Shown here: positions 15,725 through 23,760 of the stretch, in pieces | Layout of the letters: the number at the start of each line of letters is the position of its first letter | How positions within the stretch are numbered: position 1 is the stretch's first letter | Assembly: GCF_030816725.1 (NCBI RefSeq) | Contig: NZ_JAUSYG010000001.1 | Span: 744,001 to 808,000 of the forward strand | Source: Pseudarthrobacter defluvii | GTDB taxonomy: Bacteria > Actinomycetota > Actinomycetes > Actinomycetales > Micrococcaceae | Reading direction: 5' to 3' | DNA: 64,000 nt | Notes under the pieces: model-generated | Told to the model about the DNA's origin: nothing | The model's input: only the letters and a program-made list of their open reading frames with translations | Databases searched by the model: none | Position numbers and translations under genes: made by a program

Positions 15725-16513
15725 ATGATTTACCTTTCCATCAGCAACGGCATCGCCGAGGTAGTGCTGGACGCGCCGCAGAAGCTGAACTCGCTGGATG
15801 AGCAGGCGCTGCGGGATTTAACCCAGGCGTACGACGACGCTGCTGCCGCCGCCTCACGCGGTGAGGTGCGGGCGCTGCTGCTGAGGGGAGAGGGCCGGGC
15901 CTTCTGCGCGGGCCGGGACATCGCGGGGGTCACCCCGGAGAATGATGACGCCGCCGCGTACCTGGGCGGCCTTGTGGAGCCGTTGCTGAAGAAGATGGCC
16001 GCTTTCCCTGCGCCGACCTTTGCTGCCGCGCAGGGGGCATGCCTGGGCGTGGGGCTGGGGCTGCTGCTCGCGACGGACGTGGTGTACGTGGCGGAAAACG
16101 CCAAGTTCGGCTCGCCGTTCGCCAAGCTGGGCGCCACGCTGGACTCGGGCGGGCACTGGTACTTCACGGAGCGGCTGGGCATGCACCGGACCCTGGACCT
16201 GATCTACACGGCGGACCTGATCTCGGGCGCCGAGGCCGTGGCGCAGGGGATGTTCAGCCGTGCCATGCCGGCTGACTCGTTGTTGGACTCGACGCGGGAG
16301 ATCGTTTCGCGGGTGGCGGCCGGGGCCACGGGTGCCTTTGTTGCCTCGAAGGAGCTGGTGGCGCACATCCGCGACCAGCGCCTGGGCCTGTGGCAGGCCA
16401 TGCAGGAGGAAAACGAGGAGCAGGCGCGGCTCTGCAAAACCGACGACTATGCGGAGGGTTTCCGGGCGTTCCAGGAGAAGCGAGAGCCGAAATTCACGGG
16501 TTCCCCCCGCTAG
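15725..16513 (+). CDS. paaG: Enoyl-CoA hydratase/isomerase, PaaG-like
   Basis: A 262-aa crotonase-fold protein. The CoA/oxyanion motif GRAFCAGRDIAG and the second oxyanion region AAAQGACLGVGLGLLLA are present. The catalytic loop reads GATLDSGGHW, with Asp instead of Glu, as in PaaG isomerases that convert ring-epoxide to oxepin-CoA; the symbol rests on this and on the position 28 nt after paaE. A general enoyl-CoA hydratase cannot be excluded. ATG 15725 follows AAGGAG. Confidence 0.8.
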   Translation: MIYLSISNGIAEVVLDAPQKLNSLDEQALRDLTQAYDDAAAAASRGEVRALLLRGEGRAFCAGRDIAGVTPENDDAAAYLGGLVEPLLKKMAAFPAPTFAAAQGACLGVGLGLLLATDVVYVAENAKFGSPFAKLGATLDSGGHWYFTERLGMHRTLDLIYTADLISGAEAVAQGMFSRAMPADSLLDSTREIVSRVAAGATGAFVASKELVAHIRDQRLGLWQAMQEENEEQARLCKTDDYAEGFRAFQEKREPKFTGSPR

Positions 16514-16522
16514 AGGGCTGTT

Positions 16523-16545
16523 CAAGATTCCTTGAAGGATTCTTG
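16523..16545. promoter_or_regulatory. 23-bp near-perfect palindrome
   Basis: CAAGATTCCTT-G-AAGGATTCTTG pairs with itself at all but three positions (two mirrored mismatches and the centre). It sits 9 nt after the paaG-like stop and 136 nt before the next start. No T-run directly follows in either direction, so an operator is as likely as a terminator. Confidence 0.5.
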
Positions 16546-16553
16546 ATAAAAAA

Positions 16554-16570
16554 TTGCAACGCGTTTGCAT
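16554..16570. promoter_or_regulatory. Possible LacI-type operator
   Basis: TTGCAACGCGTTTGCAT is close to the TTGCAA-CG-TTGCAA palindromes bound by LacI/GalR repressors, within an AT-rich stretch that could hold a promoter for the gene at 16681. No LacI gene is in view. Confidence 0.3.
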
Positions 16571-16680
16571 AAATCTTTATTTGTGTTCGCGAGAGTAGGC
16601 GAAGCCGGGCAACACCGGCCATAGCGCGCTGCCGGTCTCAAACAGGCAGCCGCAGCTGGAAACCTATTCTGGGGGCACAA

Positions 16681-17289
16681 TTGTCTGAAGTTTTGAACGC
16701 GGAAATCGAAGGTACGGAAGAGAGCGGCTTCAGCCGCCGAAGGGTAGTTGCGGGCGTCGCCTGGTCGCTCCCTGTCATTGCTACAGCGATTGCTGCTCCT
16801 GCTGCGGCCGCCTCGCCGGGGCCGACGCCGACGGCAACGCCCGCATCCGGTTATTCTGTCAACGGTCCCCAAAACATAGTTTCCACAGCCACAGGCGGTG
16901 CCAATCACACCCGAACAGGCGTGGTGGTCCCCACGACGTTGAGTCTCAAGGATCTAGGCGGTGTAACCGGCCTCATCAAGGTTGAACTGACTATCGCTCC
17001 TCAGACCGTGCAGGCTGCAGCGCCGCTCATTTCTTTTGCTACGGTTCAGTTGGGAACCACGCCCGTCAGTTTCACTCCGAGCCCCTCTGGAAACACGTTC
17101 AAGGCCGTCTTCACTTACGCTCTGCCTACAGGCGCAACTGCGCTTGATTTTGGGATTAGCGGCTACACCTACAATGGCCAGAAGAAAGACTCTGGTACGT
17201 ATTCGGTGACTACGGTGATCACTTTCCAAGAGCGCGGTACCACCAAGCAACTGTTCCCGGGTTCTTCCATCAATCTCGTGAGGCTGTGA
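16681..17289 (+). CDS. Exported hypothetical protein with twin-arginine-like signal
   Basis: A 202-aa protein from TTG 16681 (preceded by GGGGG). The N-terminus has SRRRVVAGVAWSLPVIATAI followed by AAPAAAASPG, a Tat-like or Sec signal with an Ala-x-Ala cleavage site, then a Pro/Thr linker and a predicted all-beta domain of about 130 residues. No cysteines. No enzymatic motif. It is translationally coupled (GTGA) to the PqqD gene, so it may be the client of the following PqqD/HprK module or simply a surface protein of the polysaccharide locus. Confidence 0.65.
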   Translation: MSEVLNAEIEGTEESGFSRRRVVAGVAWSLPVIATAIAAPAAAASPGPTPTATPASGYSVNGPQNIVSTATGGANHTRTGVVVPTTLSLKDLGGVTGLIKVELTIAPQTVQAAAPLISFATVQLGTTPVSFTPSPSGNTFKAVFTYALPTGATALDFGISGYTYNGQKKDSGTYSVTTVITFQERGTTKQLFPGSSINLVRL

Positions 17290-17579
17290 CCGTGGGTGTG
17301 GCATGGCGGCGCTCCGCCCACGTTGCTCAAGTCTGCACAGAACCCCGGGCCCGCGTCGCCTTGCTGCACCTCGATGCGACCCAACCGGTGGTTCTGGAAG
17401 GACCAGCAGCGGTTATCTGGGACCTGATTGATGGCCAGCGGACTGAGCAGGACATCTTCGCTGAGCTTGAGGCCACCTTCGAGGACCAGTCAGGACAGAT
17501 GCAGGCGCAGGTGGAAGGCTTCCTGGCAAGCCTCGAAGCGCAGCGCCTGATCGAGGCTGCCTCCGGCGCTGCTCACTAA
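17286..17579 (+). CDS. PqqD-family protein
   Basis: A 97-aa protein with the PqqD fold signature: HLDATQPVVLEGPAAVIWDLIDGQRTEQDIFAEL and a closing helix in VEGFLASLEAQRLIE. PqqD domains bind leader peptides of ribosomal peptides (RiPP recognition element) and deliver them to modifying enzymes. Here the adjacent enzyme is an HprK-like kinase rather than a radical SAM protein. GTG start overlaps the stop of the exported protein gene. Confidence 0.75.
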   Translation: MTVGVAWRRSAHVAQVCTEPRARVALLHLDATQPVVLEGPAAVIWDLIDGQRTEQDIFAELEATFEDQSGQMQAQVEGFLASLEAQRLIEAASGAAH

Positions 17580-17583
17580 CGGC

Positions 17584-18804
17584 ATGACTTCCGCGGGAAT
17601 CACGGGGAGCACACGCTCGGTATGGCAGCAGCGCCTGTTCGATGAATTGGCACGTGGCGGTGACCTCCTGTGTCTGAAGGTCATGGGCCAGCGATTTGTG
17701 GTCCGCTGGGGCCGTGCGGTCACGTGGCAGCAGCGGGCATCAATGAGCATCGCCTGGGCACGGTGTATCAGCGGTAGCCTTGAGCCGCTGCTGCCGCCGG
17801 AGCCGATGGAGCCCAGTGCTGGCAGCCAGTTCACGGTTTCGGCTACCTGCGCGTCCATGAAGTACGGAGACGGCACCTTCCAGCTCGAGGCAGCCTCCTT
17901 TGAGGAGCTGGCTGAAAACCTCACGTCTCGGCTCACGGTGTCCGCGATTCTGGCTAATGCCGGTGAACTGACCATGCTCCACGCCTGCGGAGTAGCGGAT
18001 CCGGACACTGGGGCAGTGGTTGCTCTGGTAGCCAAGTCTGGAACAGGAAAGACCACCGCAGCGTCCGTGCTCGCCAGGACCTATGGTTATGTCACTGACG
18101 AAACGGTAGCCATCGCCTGGGACGGCTCCGTGGTTCCCTATCCCAAGCCCTTATCGGTCAAGCAGGGAGCCGGTGCACCTAAACGCCAGGCGGGACCGGA
18201 TGAGTTCGGACTTCAGCCGGCCCCGGCTATGCCCTTCATCCAGTCCATCGTGCTTTTGAACCGGGTCCAGGGCGAGCGTCCGGTGGCTCCGGTGCTGAAA
18301 CGGGTACCGCTGGCCGACGCTTTGCTGGCCCTGATCCCGGAATCGTCCTCGCAGGCCGAATTTTTGGATCCTCTGCAGTCGCTATGCCGCCTCATCGAGA
18401 GTGTCGGGGGAGTGTGGCAGGTGACCTACTCGGAAGCAGCCGACCTGCCAACCGTCTTGGAGCCCCTGTTCCAGCTGCAGGCAGCCTCAGGGACCGAGTG
18501 GGAACCCGCCGCGCCGGAAGTTGCCCAGGAAGCACCTACTCCCGTCTGGGGCATCCAGCGCAGGGCCCCCAAGGATGCCGTGAAGATCGGTGGGGACCTG
18601 CTGGTCATGCTGGACCACGAGATAGTGGGCCTGAGCGGGATCGGCCCCGCCGTCTGGGAGGCCTGCTCCGGGCCGGCACGGCTGGACCAGGTGACTGAAC
18701 AAGTAGCGAAGGTGCACGGCGAACCGGAAGGTTACCGGGCCGCCGTCGCCGAAGCCGTAGAGCAGCTCATCGCACTGTCGGTTCTGGTACGCAGCGAAAT
18801 CTGA
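17584..18804 (+). CDS. HprK-like kinase fused to a C-terminal PqqD-like domain
   Basis: A 406-aa protein. The central P-loop VAKSGTGKTT (residues about 149-158) lies in an HPr-kinase-like ATPase core with TDETVAI downstream. HprK-like kinases occur in lasso-peptide and other RiPP clusters, where they phosphorylate peptide side chains. The last about 80 residues (KIGGDLLVMLDHEIVGLSG...AVWEACSG) resemble a second PqqD-type domain. With the preceding PqqD gene this makes two potential peptide-binding modules. It lies 46 nt before the BY-kinase gene. The substrate is unknown. Confidence 0.7.
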   Translation: MTSAGITGSTRSVWQQRLFDELARGGDLLCLKVMGQRFVVRWGRAVTWQQRASMSIAWARCISGSLEPLLPPEPMEPSAGSQFTVSATCASMKYGDGTFQLEAASFEELAENLTSRLTVSAILANAGELTMLHACGVADPDTGAVVALVAKSGTGKTTAASVLARTYGYVTDETVAIAWDGSVVPYPKPLSVKQGAGAPKRQAGPDEFGLQPAPAMPFIQSIVLLNRVQGERPVAPVLKRVPLADALLALIPESSSQAEFLDPLQSLCRLIESVGGVWQVTYSEAADLPTVLEPLFQLQAASGTEWEPAAPEVAQEAPTPVWGIQRRAPKDAVKIGGDLLVMLDHEIVGLSGIGPAVWEACSGPARLDQVTEQVAKVHGEPEGYRAAVAEAVEQLIALSVLVRSEI

Positions 18805-18849
18805 ACCGCCTGCACGGACGCATCAAGAACCTGAACATAAGGAACCACT

Positions 18850-20421
18850 ATGAGCACAACAACCATGCCTCAGGAGCCGTCCCCGGGCCTGGACCTGGCG
18901 GACTACCTGGCCATCCTGCGGGTCTACTGGAAGGCCATCGTCGCCTTCACCCTGCTGGCCACCTTGGCGGCGGCCGGGTGGACCGTCCTCCAGCCAAAGA
19001 TCTACTCCTCTGATTCCAGCGGCATCGTGGTCACGCCGGGCTCGGACAACGTGAGCCTGGCACTCGCCGGCGACAGCCTGGCCAAGGCCAAGGTCAAGAA
19101 CTATGAGTCCGTGGCGAAATCACGGCTTGTCGCAGACCGGGTCATCCAGGCCCTAGACCTGAAAACAACTGCCGATGTCCTCCTCGGCAGCATCAGTGTC
19201 AAGGTGCCGCTGGACACGGCCGAGATCAGGGTTACCGCCCAGTCCAAGGATCCCGCAACTGCGCAGCGGGTGGCCGATGCCTGGGTCAACGGCCTCGCCG
19301 CGCAGGTGGAGGCCATTGAGACGGCGCCCCCCGCTGACCCGGCCGGACAGGCCAGCCCTGCGGTAACGCCCAACGCAGGGTCGCAGGCGAATGCAGCCAC
19401 GGCCGTCCGTCTACTGCCCCTCGGCAAAGCTGTCCTCCCTACCAGCCCCACGTCACCCAACACCAAGCTCAACCTGGCCCTTGGCGCCCTCGTCGGGTTG
19501 GCCCTGGGCGTGGCTTATGCGCTGATCCGCCGGCACCTGGACCGGCGGATTCGAAAGGCTGCGGACATCGAGCGGCTGTTCGGCGTCCCCGTAATCGGCA
19601 CACTCCCGGTGGACCACCGACTCGACGGGAAGAGCACCATCGTGGACGCGGGTACCGCCGCACAGCTTCATGACGCTGGCGGCGCCATGGCTGAGGCTCT
19701 CCGCGAGCTCCGCACGAACATCAGCTTCCTTGACGTCGACCAGCCGCCACGGATCATCGTGGTCACGAGCTCGATGCAGGCGGAGGGCAAGTCCACGGTA
19801 ACGGCCAATTTGGCGGTCACCATGGCGGCAGCAGGTGAAAACGTCGTGGTGGTCGACGGCGACCTCCGCCGGCCTACGCTGGTGGACGTTTTCAACCTGG
19901 TTCCCGGCGCTGGGGTCACCGATGTCCTCACCGGCAACGCCGACCTGGTTGATGTCCTCCAGCCCTGGGGTGCGTTGCCCAACCTCTCAGTCCTGGGATC
20001 GGGCCGCATCCCGCCGAACCCCAGCGAGCTGCTCGGTTCCCGGGCCATGAAGAACATGCTTACTACCCTGGCCAGGGATGCTGTGGTCCTGATCGACGCA
20101 CCGCCGCTTCTTCCCGTGACGGACGCTGCCGTCCTCTCGCGCGCCGCCGACGGCGCCATCCTCGTGATTCGGACCGGCAGGACCACCCAGGAGCAGCTGG
20201 ACCAGTCCCTGGGCAACCTTGAGAAGGTCAAGGGGCGGGTCCTGGGAGCCGTTCTCAACTACGTTCCAATCAGGGGCAGGGACGCCTACTCCTACTACGG
20301 AACATATTCCTCGGCGCCCGAGCCGTCTTCTGCGGTACCTGAGGCCGCCGACGATTCGCAGGATGTGGACACCCGTGACGTAATTGACGCCATCCCCGGC
20401 GCCCGCAGGGTCAGGATCTAG
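18850..20421 (+). CDS. Wzc/CpsCD-type polysaccharide co-polymerase and tyrosine autokinase
   Basis: A 523-aa membrane protein. N-terminal Wzz domain (LADYLAILRVYWKAIVAF, first membrane helix about 28-50), second helix near residue 205-220, then a cytosolic BY-kinase domain with Walker A MQAEGKST (Lys314), Walker A' VVVVDGDLRRP, Walker B VVLIDAPP and a tyrosine-rich tail (DAYSYYGTYSS). It controls chain length and export of exopolysaccharide by cycles of tyrosine phosphorylation. ATG follows AAGGA. A second kinase of this type is at 40271-41770. Confidence 0.93.
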   Translation: MSTTTMPQEPSPGLDLADYLAILRVYWKAIVAFTLLATLAAAGWTVLQPKIYSSDSSGIVVTPGSDNVSLALAGDSLAKAKVKNYESVAKSRLVADRVIQALDLKTTADVLLGSISVKVPLDTAEIRVTAQSKDPATAQRVADAWVNGLAAQVEAIETAPPADPAGQASPAVTPNAGSQANAATAVRLLPLGKAVLPTSPTSPNTKLNLALGALVGLALGVAYALIRRHLDRRIRKAADIERLFGVPVIGTLPVDHRLDGKSTIVDAGTAAQLHDAGGAMAEALRELRTNISFLDVDQPPRIIVVTSSMQAEGKSTVTANLAVTMAAAGENVVVVDGDLRRPTLVDVFNLVPGAGVTDVLTGNADLVDVLQPWGALPNLSVLGSGRIPPNPSELLGSRAMKNMLTTLARDAVVLIDAPPLLPVTDAAVLSRAADGAILVIRTGRTTQEQLDQSLGNLEKVKGRVLGAVLNYVPIRGRDAYSYYGTYSSAPEPSSAVPEAADDSQDVDTRDVIDAIPGARRVRI

Positions 20422-20428
20422 GCATCCC

Positions 20429-21331
20429 ATGACGATCGCTGGCCATGAAGCTCAACTCAGAATCCCGGAGGGCGTGCTCCTCGGCCACGCCCTCGTGGCT
20501 CGCTTGGCGGTCGGCCTGGGCATCAGGGTCTTCTTTATCAAGGGACCCGCTAGCGTCATCCAGGGGCTGCGTCAAGCCAAGGTATCGGCTGACGTGGACG
20601 TCTTTGTGGATCCCTCCAGGCTGGACGACTTGCTGGAGGGCCTCCGTGAACGGGGATGGCGGGAACGCCCCGTGGACCCGGACCACAAGACGTTCCCAAA
20701 GCACTCCGTGACCCTAGATCATCCAGAGTGGCCTTGTTGCATTGACGTCCATTTTCGTTTCCCCGGAATGGAGAGGGCGGCCGATGACTGTTTCAAGGCG
20801 CTGTGGGCAAACACTGTCCACATGCAGCTCGCAGGGCAACGGCTTAGGGTCCCTGTGAAGGCTCTTGGCATCTTGTTTCTGGCGTTGCACGCCCTACGGT
20901 CGCACGAGCTGCCAGCCTGCCGGCAGGAGCTTGAGTACTTGGCCGTCCTCACCCGGCGGGAATCCCACGCGGAGGCTCTCCTGGAGCTCGCTTCAGAAAC
21001 CGGTGCCTTGGCAGCCATAAGGCCCTTCCTCGAGGGTCTTCTGCCCGAGGCCATTGTCCAGGCATGGCCGGAGCCCTCCCGAGAGTGGCGCAACCGCGTT
21101 GCCGCGCAGGCGCCTGGGAGCGCCCGGCTCATCGCCATCGTCCAGGCACCCTGGGCGGTCAAACCAAACATGATTTGGGCCGCGATCTTTCCAGCACCGG
21201 AAGTCCTACTCAGCGGAAATATCTATGCAGACTTGTCTATTCCGGGAAGACTCAGGCAACATCGCGTCCGGTGGGCGCGCTTTATACGTGGCGTTCCACG
21301 ACTCATGCGGAGCCTTCGTAGCCTACGATGA
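20429..21331 (+). CDS. Nucleotidyltransferase-fold protein (NTP_transf_5-like)
   Basis: A 300-aa protein. The segments FFIKGPASVI, VSADVDVFVDP and WPCCIDVHFRFPG contain the GS/GP, DxD and later Asp residues of the nucleotidyltransferase fold. Members of this family often accompany HprK-like kinases and PqqD proteins in RiPP-like clusters and also lie in polysaccharide loci; the reaction is not established. I chose ATG 20429, just after the kinase stop; an in-frame upstream start at 20384 would overlap the kinase gene. Confidence 0.7.
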   Translation: MTIAGHEAQLRIPEGVLLGHALVARLAVGLGIRVFFIKGPASVIQGLRQAKVSADVDVFVDPSRLDDLLEGLRERGWRERPVDPDHKTFPKHSVTLDHPEWPCCIDVHFRFPGMERAADDCFKALWANTVHMQLAGQRLRVPVKALGILFLALHALRSHELPACRQELEYLAVLTRRESHAEALLELASETGALAAIRPFLEGLLPEAIVQAWPEPSREWRNRVAAQAPGSARLIAIVQAPWAVKPNMIWAAIFPAPEVLLSGNIYADLSIPGRLRQHRVRWARFIRGVPRLMRSLRSLR

Positions 21332-21380
21332 CTTCGCTTCCAATTGCCGATCAGCCCAACAAATTTGTTAAGGTTCACCT

Positions 21381-22271
21381 ATGACTACGGGGAAAGCTAT
21401 AACCAAAGCCGTCATTCCTGCTGCCGGATTGGGAACTCGCTTCCTGCCCGCCACCAAGGCAATGCCGAAGGAAATGTTGCCGGTGGTTGACCGTCCGGCC
21501 ATCCAGTACGTCGTCGAGGAAGCGATCAACGCGGGCCTCTCGGACCTGCTGATGATCACGGGCCGCAACAAGCGCGCGTTGGAGGACCACTTTGACCGTG
21601 AGCCCGGCCTGGAGGCTGCGCTGGAGGCCAAGGGGGACAAAGACAAGCTGGGCCTTGTGGAGTACGCCTCCAACCTGGGCCCCATCCACTACGTCCGCCA
21701 AGGCGAGGCCAAGGGCCTGGGCCACGCGGTACTCTGCGCCCAGCAGCACGTGGGCGATGAACCGTTTGCCGTTCTGTTGGGTGACGACCTTATCGACGAG
21801 GCTGAGGACCTACTGAGCACCCTGATGGAAGTGCAGCAGAAGACCGGTGGTTCAGTCATCGCGCTGATCGAGGTTGATCCGTCGCAGATTAGCGCTTATG
21901 GCTGCGCGGACATTTCCGTTGTTGAAGGCGAGGACTACGTCCGCGTCAACAGCCTGGTGGAGAAGCCTGCTGTCGCTGACGCACCGTCCAACCTGGCTGT
22001 TATCGGCCGCTACGTGCTGCACCACAACGTGTTCGGCGTCCTGGAGAACACCGAACCGGGCCGGGGCAATGAGATCCAGCTGACCGACGCCCTGCAGACC
22101 CTTGCCGCCGGCGAGGGTGAAGGCTCCGGGGTGTACGGCGTGGTTTTCAAGGGCCGCCGGTACGATACCGGTGACAAGCTGAGCTACCTCAAGGCCGTCA
22201 TCACTCTTGCCTCCGAGCGCGTGGAATTCGGTGAGGACCTGAAAACCTGGATGAAGAGCTTCGTCGGATAA
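21381..22271 (+). CDS. galU: UTP-glucose-1-phosphate uridylyltransferase
   Basis: A 296-aa enzyme making UDP-glucose, the precursor for Ugd and GalE encoded further right. The nucleotide-binding N-terminus AVIPAAGLGTRFLPATKAMP, the MLPVVDRPAIQY block, LLGDDLIDE and the substrate motif NEIQLTDAL are all present. The start at ATG 21381 and length are standard. It ends 8 nt before the convergent VanZ-like gene. Confidence 0.97.
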   Translation: MTTGKAITKAVIPAAGLGTRFLPATKAMPKEMLPVVDRPAIQYVVEEAINAGLSDLLMITGRNKRALEDHFDREPGLEAALEAKGDKDKLGLVEYASNLGPIHYVRQGEAKGLGHAVLCAQQHVGDEPFAVLLGDDLIDEAEDLLSTLMEVQQKTGGSVIALIEVDPSQISAYGCADISVVEGEDYVRVNSLVEKPAVADAPSNLAVIGRYVLHHNVFGVLENTEPGRGNEIQLTDALQTLAAGEGEGSGVYGVVFKGRRYDTGDKLSYLKAVITLASERVEFGEDLKTWMKSFVG

Positions 22272-22279
22272 CTAAGCTT

Positions 22280-22735
22280 CTAGCGCTCCGGGGAGGCCTG
22301 CTGCCGAAAGGTGGTGGGCCTTCCCTTTTCAGTGGCCCCTAGGCCCAGCAGTGCCCCGATGACAGCACCTGACGTGTTGGTCATGATGTCTGACGGGCTT
22401 GCAAAGCGGCCGTGAAGAAACAACTGTTGACCCAGTTCAATGCAGCCGGAAACCAGCAGACCGAATGCGCCAATTTGCCACCAGCTTTTTGTCGGAAATG
22501 CTTTGAAAGCCGCAAATCCCACGGGGATGAATAGGGCTACGTTGGCGGATGCCTCTACAAAACTGTAGTTAAGCCAGGCGGGTATTCCATGGTGGTGGAG
22601 GAAGACGAGGATTGTTGCGAGCTGTCCTGACACTGGTTTGTCCACCGGCGATGGCCAGAACGCGATGAGAGCGAGGGGCACGGCCATAGCGGCAAGAATT
22701 ATCTGCCAGAGCCGGTCGTTGCGAAGGGGCTTCAA
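22280..22735 (-). CDS. VanZ-like family membrane protein
   Basis: About 151 aa with four predicted membrane helices (IILAAMAVPLALIAF, ANVALFIPVGFAAF, IGAFGLLVSGCIELGQ, TSGAVIGALLGLG). The last two contain the ELGQ and SD.MTN residues characteristic of VanZ-like proteins. Function in this family is mostly unknown; some members affect glycopeptide sensitivity. I chose TTG 22735 because GAGG precedes it; a TTG at 22780 would add 15 residues. Confidence 0.8.
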   Translation of the reverse strand: MKPLRNDRLWQIILAAMAVPLALIAFWPSPVDKPVSGQLATILVFLHHHGIPAWLNYSFVEASANVALFIPVGFAAFKAFPTKSWWQIGAFGLLVSGCIELGQQLFLHGRFASPSDIMTNTSGAVIGALLGLGATEKGRPTTFRQQASPER

Positions 22736-22916
22736 AAGGACCTCAGGATGGCTGCAGAAGGGCAAATGCCGCCATACCAATGGCTACGGCGCCCAGGAGT
22801 ATCAGAAGCGCGACATGCACAACTTGGGGCTGGGGGAGCGGGACGGAGAAGTCGAACACCCGTGGTGCTTTGCGCCAATGTCTCCCCATGAATCAAATTG
22901 ATACCACATAAAGCGA

Positions 22917-22956
22917 AAGGTGGGTGCTTCTCCGTTAAGGGAGAAGCACCCACCTT
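22917..22956 (-). terminator. Rho-independent terminator of the LANTG gene
   Basis: A 16-bp perfect stem (AAGGTGGGTGCTTCTC and its complement) with an 8-nt loop. On the minus strand it is followed by TTTCGCTTT. It lies 24 nt after the stop of the LANTG protein gene. Confidence 0.85.
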
Positions 22957-22980
22957 CGTTGGTGCTATACAGAGATGTTG

Positions 22981-23583
22981 CTATGCAGCAGCTTCTGCCT
23001 TGGCGCGGCGGCGGACCACCACAACCGAAGTTGCGCCGGCGGCCAGTGCGCCTGCGCCCACCAGGGTCCACAGGATGAGGCCGGAGTCAGCGCCGGTGTT
23101 GGCCAGGCCGCCCGTGTTGGCCAGCGGAGCGCCGCCAGCAACGTTTCCGCCGGTGTTGGCCAGGCTGGCTGCAACGGTGACCGTCACGGGGCCGACCGTC
23201 ACGCCGGACTGAGTACCGGTTGCGGTGATGGAGTAAGTCCCGGCTTCACTGATTGAAATGGGCAGCGACACTGCCCCCTGTGCATCGGCAGTCGCTGACA
23301 GGTTCTGCGCTGCGGTCACGACGGCGATGCGAGCGGCAACCGCACGGTTACCAACGCCGGCGCCATTGGATGCAGGAGCCTGGCCCGGCGTAACGTTGAT
23401 GATCAGTGGTTCGCCAGCGCGGAAGCCTTGGCCGCGGAAGACGAAAGTTTCGCCGGGGCCCACGGTGCCGTCGGAAACAGCCGCCTGCGGCGGAAGTGCC
23501 GGGTAGGTTGCGGCCATGGCGGGTGCCGAGCCGATCAAAGCGATGGAACCTGCAAGCGCGAGTGCAGCAAAAGTCTTCTTCAT
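22981..23583 (-). CDS. Cell-wall-anchored surface protein with triple LANTG sorting motif
   Basis: A 200-aa protein: signal peptide MKKTFAALALAGSIALIG..APAMA, an extracellular beta domain (about 30-150), then three LANTG motifs within 25 residues, a hydrophobic helix and the basic tail VVVRRRAKAEAAA. LAxTG motifs are recognised by class E sortases of high-GC Gram-positives, so the protein is probably linked to peptidoglycan. The ATG at 23583 follows GGGGGG; upstream in-frame starts have none. It lies in the polysaccharide locus, but a direct role is not evident. Confidence 0.85.
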   Translation of the reverse strand: MKKTFAALALAGSIALIGSAPAMAATYPALPPQAAVSDGTVGPGETFVFRGQGFRAGEPLIINVTPGQAPASNGAGVGNRAVAARIAVVTAAQNLSATADAQGAVSLPISISEAGTYSITATGTQSGVTVGPVTVTVAASLANTGGNVAGGAPLANTGGLANTGADSGLILWTLVGAGALAAGATSVVVVRRRAKAEAAA

Positions 23584-23760
23584 GTGGTGTCCCCCCGGAG
23601 ACGTGTAATTTTTTTTGATACCCGATATGGGGAGTTGTCCCCTCCGCACGAGACCATGTGCAGAACTACGGATAGATATCCCAAGAAAGACGTTACCATC
23701 CGACCCGAGCTACATCCAAGCTCAATCCAGTCGGTTTACATAGTGTTAACGACGTCGTCA

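Noticed and set aside
20384..20428. Upstream start for the nucleotidyltransferase gene overlapping the BY-kinase end
   Set aside because: The added residues are antithetic to the family start and lie in the kinase coding end; ATG 20429 sits just after the kinase stop.
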